From an uncultured Muribaculaceae bacterium (GTDB taxonomy: Bacteria; Bacteroidota; Bacteroidia; Bacteroidales; Muribaculaceae): a DNA stretch of 64,000 bases. Of this stretch, positions 7,495 through 16,879 are shown piece by piece. Under the pieces are notes generated by a model. The model did no database searches and was not told the origin of the DNA. It worked only from the letters and a program-made list of their open reading frames with translations. Every line of letters starts with the position of its first letter. Position 1 is the stretch's first letter. Location of the stretch: the NCBI GenBank assembly GCA_910586455.1, contig CAJUHX010000004.1:13369-77368 (forward strand), read 5' to 3'. A program made the position numbers and the translations under genes.

Positions 7495-10101
7495 ATGCGA
7501 AAATCAAATTTACTAATATTAATTTCATCCATATTGTCGGGCTACGGCACGGCATATGCCACAGAGCCACAGATCGAGGACATTGACACTCTTTCCATAC
7601 CCGATCTGTCAGAAGCAATCGTGCTGGGCGAAGTAACCGTAACCGCCCGCGAGAGTCAAGGCATAACCAGCAGTTCGCGTATCGACCGTTCGGCCATGCA
7701 GCATCTGCAGCCCACCAGTTTCAGCGACCTGCTGGAATTGCTGCCGGGCAACATCAGCCAGACTCCCGACATGGGCAAGGCCAACACCATTACCCTGCGT
7801 GAAACCGGCGCAATAAACGCCACCGGCGCCAAATCAGATCATTCCGACGACTATGCAATCACGTCGCTGGGTACTCTGTTCATAGTTGACGGCGCCCCGA
7901 TGAGCGGCGATGCCGACATGCAGTCGGTGCCTTCGGCCTCCGCATCGGGCCCCGAAAGCAAACGCTCGGTCACAAACCGCGGAGTAGACATGCGCACTCT
8001 CTCAACCGACGACATAGAATCGGTGGAAATAGTGCGCGGTATACCATCGGCAGAGTACGGCAACCTGACATCGGGTATGGTGAATATAAAACGCGTGCGC
8101 CGCGCCACTCCCTTCACCGGCCGCTTCAAGGCCGATGAATACAGCAAACTGTTTTCTATAGGTAAAGGCGTGGCACTCGGGCGCCAGCTAATCAATGCCG
8201 ACATGGGGTATCTTGATTCAAAATCCGATCCTCGCGACAACCGCGAGAACTACAAGCGAGTGAACGGTTCGCTGCGCGCTCGCCTTTCTTTCGGCAGCGA
8301 TTCGTCGGCCATACGTACCGAATGGAACCTCGGCGCCGACTTCACCGGCTCGTTCGACAATGTAAAACCCGACCCTGACCTGAACTACAACCGTATCGAC
8401 GAGTTCGAGAGCGCCTACCGGCGCCTGAGCTTAAACTCGGCGCTCACGTTCATCACTCCACGTATAAAATGGCTTAAATGCGTAAGCCTCAATGCCTCGG
8501 CAAGCTATCAGACCGACCGCCTCACCCGCCGCAAGCAGGTGGCTCCGCAACGCGCCTCGGTGGCCCCCGGCGGCATGGACGAAGGCGTACACGACAGTCA
8601 CTACCTGCCGGGCGAATACATAGCCGACTTTGTAAGCGACGGGCGCCCGATGTCGCTGTTCGTGAAACTGCGTGGCGAGGGTTCGCGCAGCCACGGCATA
8701 TTCACACACAGCTACAAGGCCGGTGCCGATTTGCAGACCGACAAAAACTTCGGCCGCGGCCAGGTGTACGACCTGCAGAGGCCTCTGAGCGCCGCCTGGA
8801 CAACCCGGCCGCGTGAGTTCCGCTCAATTCCGGCTCTGAACATATTCTCGGCCTACGCCGAGGATTATGTGAAGCTGAACTTCGGCGGCAGCCACTCGCT
8901 CGAACTTCAGGCCGGCATACGCACACAGCAACTTGCCGGCCTCGACAGCCGCTACTGGCTGGCCCACCATGTTTACGCCGACCCGCGTGTGAACGCCGTG
9001 TACAACATCCCCTCGTTCGAACTCGGCGGCAGCCCCATGCGCCTGCTCGCCGCAGGAGGTTTCGGCCTCACCACCAGGATGCCGACCGTCGACTATCTGT
9101 TTCCGCAGCTGCATTACAACGACATAATACAGCTCAACTACTACGACACATCCAATCCCGCGGAATACAGCCGTGTAAGTCTGCGCACCTATGTCGCCGA
9201 CCCCACCAACTACGGGCTGCGTGCGGCCCGCAACCGCAAATGGGAGGTACGCCTCGGCGCCGACTGGAAAGGCATCCGTGTATCGGTTACTTTCTTCCGC
9301 GAGAACATGAATTCGGGTTTCCGCTATTCGGCCGTGTACGACAGCTACGCCGTGCGGCGCTACGATGCCTCGGGCATAGTGCCCGGCTCGCTCAGCGCTC
9401 CCCCCGACCTGGAAAGCCTGCCTTACGCCGATGTACGCATCCTCGACGGTTACCGCCGCGTGACCAACGGCAGCCGCATCGACAAGAGCGGTATCGAATA
9501 TCAGATCAATACCGTACGCTGGGAGCCCCTGCACACCTCGCTGATTATCAGCGGCGCCTGGTTCCGCAGCCGCTATTCAAACTCGCAGATGCTGTTCACC
9601 ACCGTAAACGATGTGGTGGGCGGTACTGCAGTAAGCGACTGCTATGTCGGCCTCTATCAGACCGATGAAGGACGTGTTAACCAGCAGTTCAACACCAACT
9701 TTATGTTCGATACACAGATACCGCGCTGGGGCCTGCTGTTTTCCACCTCGGTACAGTGCATGTGGTTTGTGAAAACACGCCAGCTACGCGAGGAAGGAGT
9801 TCCAGTGCAGTACATCGCCGCCTCCGACGGCCTGCTCCACCCCTACACCGAGGCCGACCGCAACGACCTGATGCTGCAGTATCTGGTGCGCAACTTCAAC
9901 GAAGCCGCCTTCCGCACACAGTCGGTGCCGCCGGCAATATACCTCAACCTCAAGGCCACAAAACAGATAGGCAGCCGGCTGCGTATCTCGGCCTTTGTCA
10001 ACCGCATTATCGATTATCTGCCCGAGTATCAGAGCAACGGCCTTATGATACGCCGTCTGTCGGATGTTTACTTTGGCATGGAAGCAAATATAACATTATG
10101 A
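7495..10101 (+). CDS. TonB-dependent outer-membrane receptor (not SusC type)
   Basis: From the ATG at 7495 the protein has 868 residues and a signal peptide (MRKSNLLILISSILSGYGTA). An EVTVTARES segment serves as TonB box, followed by a plug domain (LLELLPGNIS, TITLRETGAI, IESVEIVRGIPSAEYGNLTS) and a long beta-barrel ending in an aromatic-rich strand. It lacks the N-terminal carboxypeptidase-regulatory-like domain and the SusD partner of SusC proteins, so a carbohydrate role is less likely. It is the first of four tightly packed genes: its stop overlaps the next start (ATGA), and the operon ends with an M16 protease. The substrate is unknown; a protein, peptide or metal complex fits the context. 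The upstream in-frame ATG at 7468 is rejected because the promoter lies after it. Confidence 0.88.
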   Translation: MRKSNLLILISSILSGYGTAYATEPQIEDIDTLSIPDLSEAIVLGEVTVTARESQGITSSSRIDRSAMQHLQPTSFSDLLELLPGNISQTPDMGKANTITLRETGAINATGAKSDHSDDYAITSLGTLFIVDGAPMSGDADMQSVPSASASGPESKRSVTNRGVDMRTLSTDDIESVEIVRGIPSAEYGNLTSGMVNIKRVRRATPFTGRFKADEYSKLFSIGKGVALGRQLINADMGYLDSKSDPRDNRENYKRVNGSLRARLSFGSDSSAIRTEWNLGADFTGSFDNVKPDPDLNYNRIDEFESAYRRLSLNSALTFITPRIKWLKCVSLNASASYQTDRLTRRKQVAPQRASVAPGGMDEGVHDSHYLPGEYIADFVSDGRPMSLFVKLRGEGSRSHGIFTHSYKAGADLQTDKNFGRGQVYDLQRPLSAAWTTRPREFRSIPALNIFSAYAEDYVKLNFGGSHSLELQAGIRTQQLAGLDSRYWLAHHVYADPRVNAVYNIPSFELGGSPMRLLAAGGFGLTTRMPTVDYLFPQLHYNDIIQLNYYDTSNPAEYSRVSLRTYVADPTNYGLRAARNRKWEVRLGADWKGIRVSVTFFRENMNSGFRYSAVYDSYAVRRYDASGIVPGSLSAPPDLESLPYADVRILDGYRRVTNGSRIDKSGIEYQINTVRWEPLHTSLIISGAWFRSRYSNSQMLFTTVNDVVGGTAVSDCYVGLYQTDEGRVNQQFNTNFMFDTQIPRWGLLFSTSVQCMWFVKTRQLREEGVPVQYIAASDGLLHPYTEADRNDLMLQYLVRNFNEAAFRTQSVPPAIYLNLKATKQIGSRLRISAFVNRIIDYLPEYQSNGLMIRRLSDVYFGMEANITL

Positions 10102-11366
10102 AATACCTGCATCTGCTTTTAATAGCTGTTCTGCTGTGCGCCTGCGAGGACAAGTTTGCCGACGACAGCGCATCGCGCACCACACTGCATGTGGAGCTCG
10201 AGATGCCGCAGCTACCTGAAGGTGCCGAAATAGGCAACCCTCTTATCACAGTATTCAACATCAGTACCCGGACCACGGCCACATACACTCCGCAGAGCGA
10301 GATTCTGCTGCTACCGGGGCTCTACGACATCAGCTACAGCGCCACCGTAAATGTGCCCGACGCGACATCGTCGACCCTGCGCGGCCTAAGCGCGTCGGTA
10401 CAGGTAGGCGGCACCGAGCAGACCGTGGCGATAAAGCTCTACAACAATATCGACACGGACGACCTGATTATATCGGAAGTATTCTTCGCCGGCACCCTGC
10501 AGAGGTCAGGCATCCAGTATTATGGCGATGACTACATAAAACTATACAACAATACCGACCATGTGATTTATGCCGACGGCATAACACTGTTTGAATCGCG
10601 TTTCCATACCACGGAGAAACGCGACTATGCCCCCGACATAATGGACGAGGCCATGACCGTACAGGCACTCTACACTGTGCCAGGAAACGGCACCGACGTA
10701 CCGGTGCAGCCCGGCGAGTCGCTGCTGCTGTGCGACACCGGCATTGACCACCGTGTGGCCAATCCCAACTCGTTCGACCTCAGCAATGCCGATTTCGAGT
10801 GGTACGACGTCAGCACCCAGCCAGGCGCACTCGACATCGACGGGCCTGTGCCCAATCTCGACAAATGGTACTGCTATACAAAATCGTTCTGGCTGCTGCA
10901 CAACCGTGGATTCAAGGCCTTCGGCATAGCACGCATACCGTTAGAACGTGATACCTATCTCAAAGATTATCTCTACACTTACAACTACATACAGGTGACG
11001 GTGGCTGGTGACTTTCCCATGAGCCAGAGCGCCTACCGGCTGCCGAACGAGTGGATTGTCGATGTGGTGAACTGCTCGGTCGACGCACTCTACGCCTGGA
11101 ACGTATGTTCGCCGCAGCTCGACTGCGGCTACACCGCCTGCGGCACCATCGACGCAGACAAGACCCGCTACTTCCACAGCGTGCGCCGTAAACTGCTGTA
11201 TATGACTGACGACGGACGCGCGGTACTGAAAGACACCAACAACTCAACCGAGGACTTCAACCGCATGTGCGTACCCTCGGAAATCGAGCTGCAGGGCACC
11301 GCCACCGACTCGCAGGGAACTCCGTGTTCAACCCGTACCTACGACGGCGTAACACCCATGCCATGA
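10098..11366 (+). CDS. Surface lipoprotein, DUF4876-like
   Basis: The 422-residue protein starts MKYLHLLLIAVLLCACEDKF, a lipoprotein signal with a Cys lipobox, then an acidic region. The first ~120 residues look like an immunoglobulin-like or MG2-type beta domain. A central region contains IISEVFFAGT and YIKLYNN, resembling a lamin-tail-like fold, and it continues to a C-terminal domain. I recognise it as DUF4876, from memory and without a search. Translation is coupled to the receptor (ATGA at 10098-10101) and to the following barrel gene (overlap at 11363-11366). By analogy with SusD-like partners, it may be a surface-exposed capture protein for the TonB receptor; that is inference. Confidence 0.78.
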   Translation: MKYLHLLLIAVLLCACEDKFADDSASRTTLHVELEMPQLPEGAEIGNPLITVFNISTRTTATYTPQSEILLLPGLYDISYSATVNVPDATSSTLRGLSASVQVGGTEQTVAIKLYNNIDTDDLIISEVFFAGTLQRSGIQYYGDDYIKLYNNTDHVIYADGITLFESRFHTTEKRDYAPDIMDEAMTVQALYTVPGNGTDVPVQPGESLLLCDTGIDHRVANPNSFDLSNADFEWYDVSTQPGALDIDGPVPNLDKWYCYTKSFWLLHNRGFKAFGIARIPLERDTYLKDYLYTYNYIQVTVAGDFPMSQSAYRLPNEWIVDVVNCSVDALYAWNVCSPQLDCGYTACGTIDADKTRYFHSVRRKLLYMTDDGRAVLKDTNNSTEDFNRMCVPSEIELQGTATDSQGTPCSTRTYDGVTPMP

Positions 11367-12748
11367 GAAAAGCGTTGATTTTTTCGACCGTCCTGCTATG
11401 TGGTGTGGCGGCCACTGCAGGCGGCCATGCCGACTCGCTGCTGCAGGCAGTGGAATACGACAACACCGGCCTGTGGCTTATGGCCGATGCCGTGTTCGGC
11501 AACGTGGCCATCGACCAGTGGCGGCTGCCCATGGGCTATACCGCCGTAAACGGCTCATATAATCGTAGGGAACGCGATTACAACTGGCAGGGAGGCGCCT
11601 CGACATATACACGATACAGCAGTTCGACTCTGTGCGGAGCCGCGGCATACAGCAATGGCAAACGTAGTAATATGCCATGGTGCGAAACCACGGATCCCGA
11701 ATTGCTCTACCCTTATCTGCTGGCCGATACCGTTGGCGGTGATCTCAACAGCGAGATATACACTTTCAGCGGCTCGTATGCCGACCACAGCGACCGCTGG
11801 GCATGGGGCGCCTCGCTGGCCTACAAGGCCACTCTCGAATATCGCAGCGTCGACCCGCGTCCACGCAATGTGGCAGGCTGTCTCGATGCCTCAGCGGCCG
11901 TAGCTTACCGCCTTTTCAGCGACTACCGGGTGGGGGCCGACCTGACTTTCCGCCGCTATACCCAGAGCAACGACATTGAGTTCAAATCGGAGATGGGCAT
12001 AGAGAAGATATTCCATCTCACCGGGCCTGAAAGCCATTACGCACGCTTTGCCGGCACAGGCCTCTCCACCCATTACCAAGGCTACCGCTACGGGGGCGGA
12101 CTCACCCTCTATCCGGCCTCGGGTCGTGGATTCTTCGCCCGCGCGGCCGCCTCTCGCTTCAGTTTCGACAACATTATCACCGACCTGAACAAACTGCCCA
12201 TGGCTTCGGCCACCCACTACATCCTCGAGGCCATGGCAGGCTATCTGCACCCCGGCGAACGCTTTCTCTGGGGCGCTAACGCCCGCTTGCAGACCGCCCG
12301 GCGACATGGCACAGAGAATATATTCGGCGATGTGTCGTCGGGCATATATCCGCAGATTGGCTCGCTGCAGATGTATTCACACAACTCCACCACCCTATCG
12401 GCATCGGTACTTGGCGGTATCTGCAGCGGCCGGTCGCAGCTTTGGCTACGCCTTACTCCGGGCTACAGCTACGAGTCCACGGCTTACCGCAGTCCGCGTT
12501 ATTATCTCAGCCGTCGCACATTCACTCCGCGTGCCGAGCTAAGCTGGTCGGGCCGCATGGTGCCCTACTGGCTGTTCATGGCCGGGGCGGCCTATGAACG
12601 TACCCTGCTCTACAGCCATGTGTACAGCTGCCGTGCCGGAGCGGCACACATGCTTGGCCGACGCCTTGGTCTTCGGGCCGACGGGGGCGCCGACTTCATG
12701 CCCTCTGGCCGGAGAAACTACACCATATCATTAGGATTAATCTTTTAA
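11363..12748 (+). CDS. Outer-membrane beta-barrel protein, DUF6850-like
   Basis: From the ATG at 11363 the protein has 461 residues. It has a signal peptide (MRKALIFSTVLLCGVAATAG) and a long series of alternating amphipathic strands rich in Tyr, Arg and Ser, ending in RRNYTISLGLIF, a typical C-terminal barrel strand with a terminal Phe. This fits the DUF6850 outer-membrane barrel family found next to DUF4876 lipoproteins; the family name is from memory. The start was chosen because it gives a signal peptide and overlaps the upstream stop by four bases. An M16 protease gene follows after 11 bases. It may form a second channel or an accessory to the receptor. Confidence 0.75.
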   Translation: MRKALIFSTVLLCGVAATAGGHADSLLQAVEYDNTGLWLMADAVFGNVAIDQWRLPMGYTAVNGSYNRRERDYNWQGGASTYTRYSSSTLCGAAAYSNGKRSNMPWCETTDPELLYPYLLADTVGGDLNSEIYTFSGSYADHSDRWAWGASLAYKATLEYRSVDPRPRNVAGCLDASAAVAYRLFSDYRVGADLTFRRYTQSNDIEFKSEMGIEKIFHLTGPESHYARFAGTGLSTHYQGYRYGGGLTLYPASGRGFFARAAASRFSFDNIITDLNKLPMASATHYILEAMAGYLHPGERFLWGANARLQTARRHGTENIFGDVSSGIYPQIGSLQMYSHNSTTLSASVLGGICSGRSQLWLRLTPGYSYESTAYRSPRYYLSRRTFTPRAELSWSGRMVPYWLFMAGAAYERTLLYSHVYSCRAGAAHMLGRRLGLRADGGADFMPSGRRNYTISLGLIF

Positions 12749-12759
12749 CAGCTTAATAT

Positions 12760-15573
12760 ATGAAATCAATTCTTAGCACTCTGTTCGCGGCCGCGGCTCT
12801 GTGGATGTCGGCGGCCAATCCTATTCCGCCGGATCCTTCGGTGCGCATCGGCACTCTCGACAACGGCCTCACATATTATATAAGGCAGAACACCACCCCG
12901 GCAGGCCAGGCCGACTTCTTCCTGGCCCAGCGCGTGGGTTCGGTAAACGAAGACGACAGTCAGCAAGGCCTGGCACACTTTCTGGAGCACATGTGCTTCA
13001 ACGGAACCGAACACTTTCCAGGCAACTCGCTTATAGGCTATCTCGAAAGCCTGGGCGTGAAATTCGGAACCAACCTCAACGCCTACACAAGTACCGACGA
13101 AACCGTGTATAACATCTGCCAGGTACCCTCGGCAAGGCAGTCGGCCCTGGACTCATGCGTGATGATACTGGGCGACTGGAGCGGACGCCTGTTGCTGCAG
13201 ACAGCCGACATCGACGCCGAACGCGGCGTGATTATGGGCGAGATGCGCCAGCGCTCGAATCCCGGCGGCCGCATCCTCACGGCACTTGCCCCGCAGATTT
13301 ACCAGGGCAACATCTACGGCAGCCGTATGCCCATCGGCAAGAAGGAAATCATTGAAAATTTCAAACCCGAGACACTGCGCGACTATTACCGCCGCTGGTA
13401 CCATCCACTCAACCAGGCCGTGGTGATTGTGGGCGATTTCGATCCCGATGCCATAGAGCAGAGCATACGGCGCCATTTCGCCGGACTTAAACCCGCAGCC
13501 GAGGCACAGCAGGCCACGACTATCGAAGTAGCCGACAACTGCGAACCGATAATAGTATGCGGCTCTGACCCCGAACAGTCAGCAGATATGCTGCAGGTAT
13601 ATATAAAGGACTGTCCTCTGCCCGCAGGCGATGAAGGTACCATTGCCGAAATCCGCCGCGACTATATGCGCTCATTGGCGGCTGCCATGCTTGTAGAGCG
13701 TTTTGACACCCTCGAATCCACCCCCGACTGCCCCTGGGCCAATCTGGGCATAGGTTTCGGCAAATTTCTGCTGTCGGGCTCGCGCGAGGCACTGATGCTG
13801 CGTGCCACCGCCAATTCGGCGGCCGAAGCGCGCCGCGCCCTAACGACATTCTATACCGAACTGTACCGCGCCGCAGTGCACGGTTTCACAGCCACCGAAC
13901 TGCAGCGTGCCAAACTGAGCGAACGCACCGAAATCGACAGCCGTATGGCCAAGGCATCGGTCGAAAGCAATACCGAACTGGCTCGCCGCTTTGTGCGCCA
14001 CTTTATCCGTGGCGGCGTACTGCCATCTACCGAACAGTATTTTAAGATGATGGCCGGAGTGGAACGTACCACCACCCTCGACGACGTAAACCGCTACTTC
14101 GCCTCGGTGGTCTTCACCGACGGCCGTAACCGTGTGACCTCGGTATACGCCGCACCCGATGACGCCGAAGCTCTCACCGCCGATATACTCAGGGCCGATG
14201 CCGCCGCCATGGACGTTGCGGCCATCGAGCCCTTCGTCGACACTTTCGCAGGCCGCAGCCTTATGGAGGCCATGCCGCAGGCAGGCAAAATAGTTTCCGA
14301 GAGCCAGGCACCCTTCGGCGCCACACTGCTCACCCTTTCGAACGGCATAAAAGTATATCTGCGCCCCGGCAGCAACAAACCCGACGAAGTGATGGTACAC
14401 GGCGTAAGCCCAGGAGGTTTCTCTATGAACTACAACCCCGCACTGAAAGCCGCATACAAGCTTTGCGACAACGTACTGGCCATAAGCGGCTTCGGAGGCC
14501 ACAGCTCGGCCGACCTGCGCAAACTGCTGGCAGGTCATAACGTAAAATCGCTGCTCAAAATCGGAAACACCTCGGAGGAAGTTACCGTACTTTCGTCGAA
14601 AGCCGACCTCGAAACCGCCCTGCAGCTGCTGTATCTGAAAACCACCGCCATTACCCGCGACGACAATGCCTATGGCGCCCTGATAGCCTCGGAACGCGGT
14701 AAACTCAGCCGTCCGGTACAGACCGCCACCAACGCCATGGGCGATACCATCCACTCGATTGTGTACCGCCGCCATCCATTAGGTGCCAAACTGCGCGCCG
14801 CCGATCTCGACAGCATGGACTATGAAAAAGTCATAGCTCTGCACCGCGAGCGCTTCGGCAACATGGGTGACTTCACATTTATCGTAACCGGCGATTTCAA
14901 TACCGACAGCATCCGCCCGCTGCTGGAAACATACCTTGCGTCGCTGCCTTCGACCGGGCGCCGGGAGCGTGCCCGCGACATAGGCTACGGCTTCTTCAGC
15001 GGCCATGGTTCATTCGACTATACCCACCCCATGACCGACTATCCGCAGTCCATAACCTACTCGTTCTTCAACGGCGAGTGCCCCTACGACCTCGAACACA
15101 TACTCCGCGCACAGGCTTTCGGGCAGATTCTTAAAAGCCGTCTGCTTGCCGACATACGCGAGGCCCGCGGCCTTACCTACGGCATTACTACTCACTGTTC
15201 AGTCACTGCCGGATTCAACGGCCCCGATACCCCCTCGCGCTTCATTCTGCCGGTGTACATAAAAGTCGCACCCGGCCACGAGGAAGAGTGCTACCAGGCT
15301 GTACGCTCCACCATCAAAGCCATGTGCGAGGAAGGCCCCACCGGCGAGGAGCTGGCAAAAGTGACTGCCTATCTCAAAAAGAATATAGCCGAGAACCGTC
15401 GCGACAACGGCTACTGGGATACAGTACTGAAAGTCTACGATCAGTACGGGCCCGACATGGACAGCGGCTACGAGGCTATCGTCGACAGCCTCACACCCGA
15501 AGCCGTACGCAACTTCGGCGCCCGCTACGTTGTTCCGGCCGACCATGTGGAGATAACCATGAGCCCCGAATAA
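12760..15573 (+). CDS. Periplasmic M16 (insulinase-type) zinc metalloprotease
   Basis: The 937-residue protein has a signal peptide (MKSILSTLFAAAALWMSAAN), so it is exported. The M16 zinc motif HxxEH appears as HFLEH at residues 72-76, and the third-ligand region reads DAERGVIMGEM near residue 150. It is long enough for two complete M16 halves; the second, near residue 520 onward, starts with TLLTLSNGIKVYLRPG and lacks the zinc motif, as expected for the inactive half. M16 proteases enclose and degrade peptides or small proteins. It is the last gene of the receptor operon and is followed by a strong terminator. PqqL of Escherichia coli and FusC of Pectobacterium are periplasmic M16 proteases that process ferredoxin-type proteins brought in by a TonB receptor, which offers a model for this operon. 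Confidence 0.92.
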   Translation: MKSILSTLFAAAALWMSAANPIPPDPSVRIGTLDNGLTYYIRQNTTPAGQADFFLAQRVGSVNEDDSQQGLAHFLEHMCFNGTEHFPGNSLIGYLESLGVKFGTNLNAYTSTDETVYNICQVPSARQSALDSCVMILGDWSGRLLLQTADIDAERGVIMGEMRQRSNPGGRILTALAPQIYQGNIYGSRMPIGKKEIIENFKPETLRDYYRRWYHPLNQAVVIVGDFDPDAIEQSIRRHFAGLKPAAEAQQATTIEVADNCEPIIVCGSDPEQSADMLQVYIKDCPLPAGDEGTIAEIRRDYMRSLAAAMLVERFDTLESTPDCPWANLGIGFGKFLLSGSREALMLRATANSAAEARRALTTFYTELYRAAVHGFTATELQRAKLSERTEIDSRMAKASVESNTELARRFVRHFIRGGVLPSTEQYFKMMAGVERTTTLDDVNRYFASVVFTDGRNRVTSVYAAPDDAEALTADILRADAAAMDVAAIEPFVDTFAGRSLMEAMPQAGKIVSESQAPFGATLLTLSNGIKVYLRPGSNKPDEVMVHGVSPGGFSMNYNPALKAAYKLCDNVLAISGFGGHSSADLRKLLAGHNVKSLLKIGNTSEEVTVLSSKADLETALQLLYLKTTAITRDDNAYGALIASERGKLSRPVQTATNAMGDTIHSIVYRRHPLGAKLRAADLDSMDYEKVIALHRERFGNMGDFTFIVTGDFNTDSIRPLLETYLASLPSTGRRERARDIGYGFFSGHGSFDYTHPMTDYPQSITYSFFNGECPYDLEHILRAQAFGQILKSRLLADIREARGLTYGITTHCSVTAGFNGPDTPSRFILPVYIKVAPGHEEECYQAVRSTIKAMCEEGPTGEELAKVTAYLKKNIAENRRDNGYWDTVLKVYDQYGPDMDSGYEAIVDSLTPEAVRNFGARYVVPADHVEITMSPE

Positions 15574-15593
15574 TCGAGCATTATAGAAAAAAG

Positions 15594-15635
15594 AAATAGG
15601 GTGTATCAAAAACATAATTTTGATACACCCTATTT
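15594..15635. terminator. Strong bidirectional terminator hairpin
   Basis: Perfect 18-base arms (15594-15611 and 15618-15635) enclose a 6-base loop. The arms start with AAATAGGGTG and end with TTT on either strand, so it can stop both the M16 operon from the left and the fimbrillin operon from the right. Confidence 0.85.
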
Positions 15636-15678
15636 TGTTCAAAACTATGCCTGAATCAGTCTTCAGGCAGCATCCTGA

Positions 15679-16824
15679 TTAGTCGCCAAACGGGTCGTCG
15701 GTATCGTTTTCGTCAGGATTGTAGTCTTCTCCCGAGTGGTTGGGCATGTCAATATCGTTGCCTGCGGTTTCCTCGGTCCAATCCTCAACTGTAACATTGA
15801 ACTTGATTTCACCTACGAGGATGGGCACACCGGGCATATAGTCTTCTGTCGGATCCACATATCCCGCGCCGGTGGTGAAGTTGAGCGTGTAGACATACTT
15901 CTTGCCGGCTTCCCAAAGGGTGCTTACAGGAATTGCTGCCCAAGCATAGCCGGCGTTAGCGTCAGTGGGGTCAGAGGCGAAAGGATATACCTGCGCGCCG
16001 GATTTGGTGGTAATCTTCACAAGCACTGCTATGTAGGCACCGTTGCCGGCATTCTCCTGCTCATCTGTGTCCCAGGCGATCAGCTGCTGCGGGATGAGCA
16101 TGGCGTTGTCGCCGGCCATCAGCGACACGGCGTCGGTCGACAGCTTCACGGCTGCGTCCAGCGTCTTGTCATAGCTGGCCTTGGCGTCTTCGGTCAGAGT
16201 CCATGTTCCGGGTTCTTCGGTGTCATCAGCAGAGAAAGTGGGGAAAGTGAAGTCGCCTTTGGAACCTACACATCCGATGCGGACACCCTTGACCTCGAAG
16301 TCATAGCTTGTGTTGCCGCTCTTGGCCTTGATCTCGATCTGCGACAGGCAGTGGGAGAACTCCAGATATGCTCCGTTGGCTCCGTCGTTGGTAGCGTCGC
16401 CCTTGGCAACCTCGGCGATGAAGTCAACCTGCTCGGAAATGTTGGCCTTAGGCTCGAAACCTTCAAGCTTCTGCTCGTCCTTGGTAATTGCCATCGTTCC
16501 ACCCAGAGCAGTTTTGGAGGGAGCGTAGGCATAGAAGGTCAGCGGCCTGGCGTCGCCGGGATAGTAGTACTTGGTGTCGGACTCGAACAGGTCACCGGTG
16601 CCTTTCTTGAACTCCAGATCAGCGAAATACGGATTGGTGCTTTCATTGAAAGCCGTTACAAAGAATCCTTCAAGGTTGGCGGTTGTGGTCTCCGTGGCAC
16701 GCGAGGCCATAGCCGTACGGAATCCGATAGCATGCCCGTTGTTGATTTCCAGAGCTTCATCATTCGAACACGATGTCAAGGCCGCTATTGCAGCCATTCC
16801 CGCAAAAAGCAGTTTTTGTTTCAT
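15679..16824 (-). CDS. Fimbrillin-family lipoprotein (Mfa/FimA-like)
   Basis: The 381-residue protein starts MKQKLLFAGMAAIAALTSCS, a lipoprotein signal with lipobox LTSC, followed by IGFRTAMASRATETT. That Arg-containing site resembles the place where fimbrillin precursors are trimmed before polymerisation. The body alternates beta strands with the family pattern (FFVTAFNESTNPYF, KYYYPGDARPLTFYAYAPS), and the C-terminal third ends in an acidic tail. It is the last gene of a three-gene operon after DUF3575 and DUF5119 genes, an arrangement known from Bacteroides fimbrial loci. It probably forms the stalk or tip of a surface fimbria used in adhesion; whether it is a major or an accessory subunit cannot be told. 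Confidence 0.82.
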   Translation of the reverse strand: MKQKLLFAGMAAIAALTSCSNDEALEINNGHAIGFRTAMASRATETTTANLEGFFVTAFNESTNPYFADLEFKKGTGDLFESDTKYYYPGDARPLTFYAYAPSKTALGGTMAITKDEQKLEGFEPKANISEQVDFIAEVAKGDATNDGANGAYLEFSHCLSQIEIKAKSGNTSYDFEVKGVRIGCVGSKGDFTFPTFSADDTEEPGTWTLTEDAKASYDKTLDAAVKLSTDAVSLMAGDNAMLIPQQLIAWDTDEQENAGNGAYIAVLVKITTKSGAQVYPFASDPTDANAGYAWAAIPVSTLWEAGKKYVYTLNFTTGAGYVDPTEDYMPGVPILVGEIKFNVTVEDWTEETAGNDIDMPNHSGEDYNPDENDTDDPFGD

Positions 16825-16879
16825 AAAGAATTGAATTTAGTAAGAATAAGATTATGGTAATTATAAGAAAAAATACTTA

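Noticed and set aside
9756..10097. Extended upstream start for the DUF4876-like gene
   Set aside because: It lies wholly inside the receptor gene in another frame, is Arg/Pro-rich and hides the lipoprotein signal that begins at 10098.
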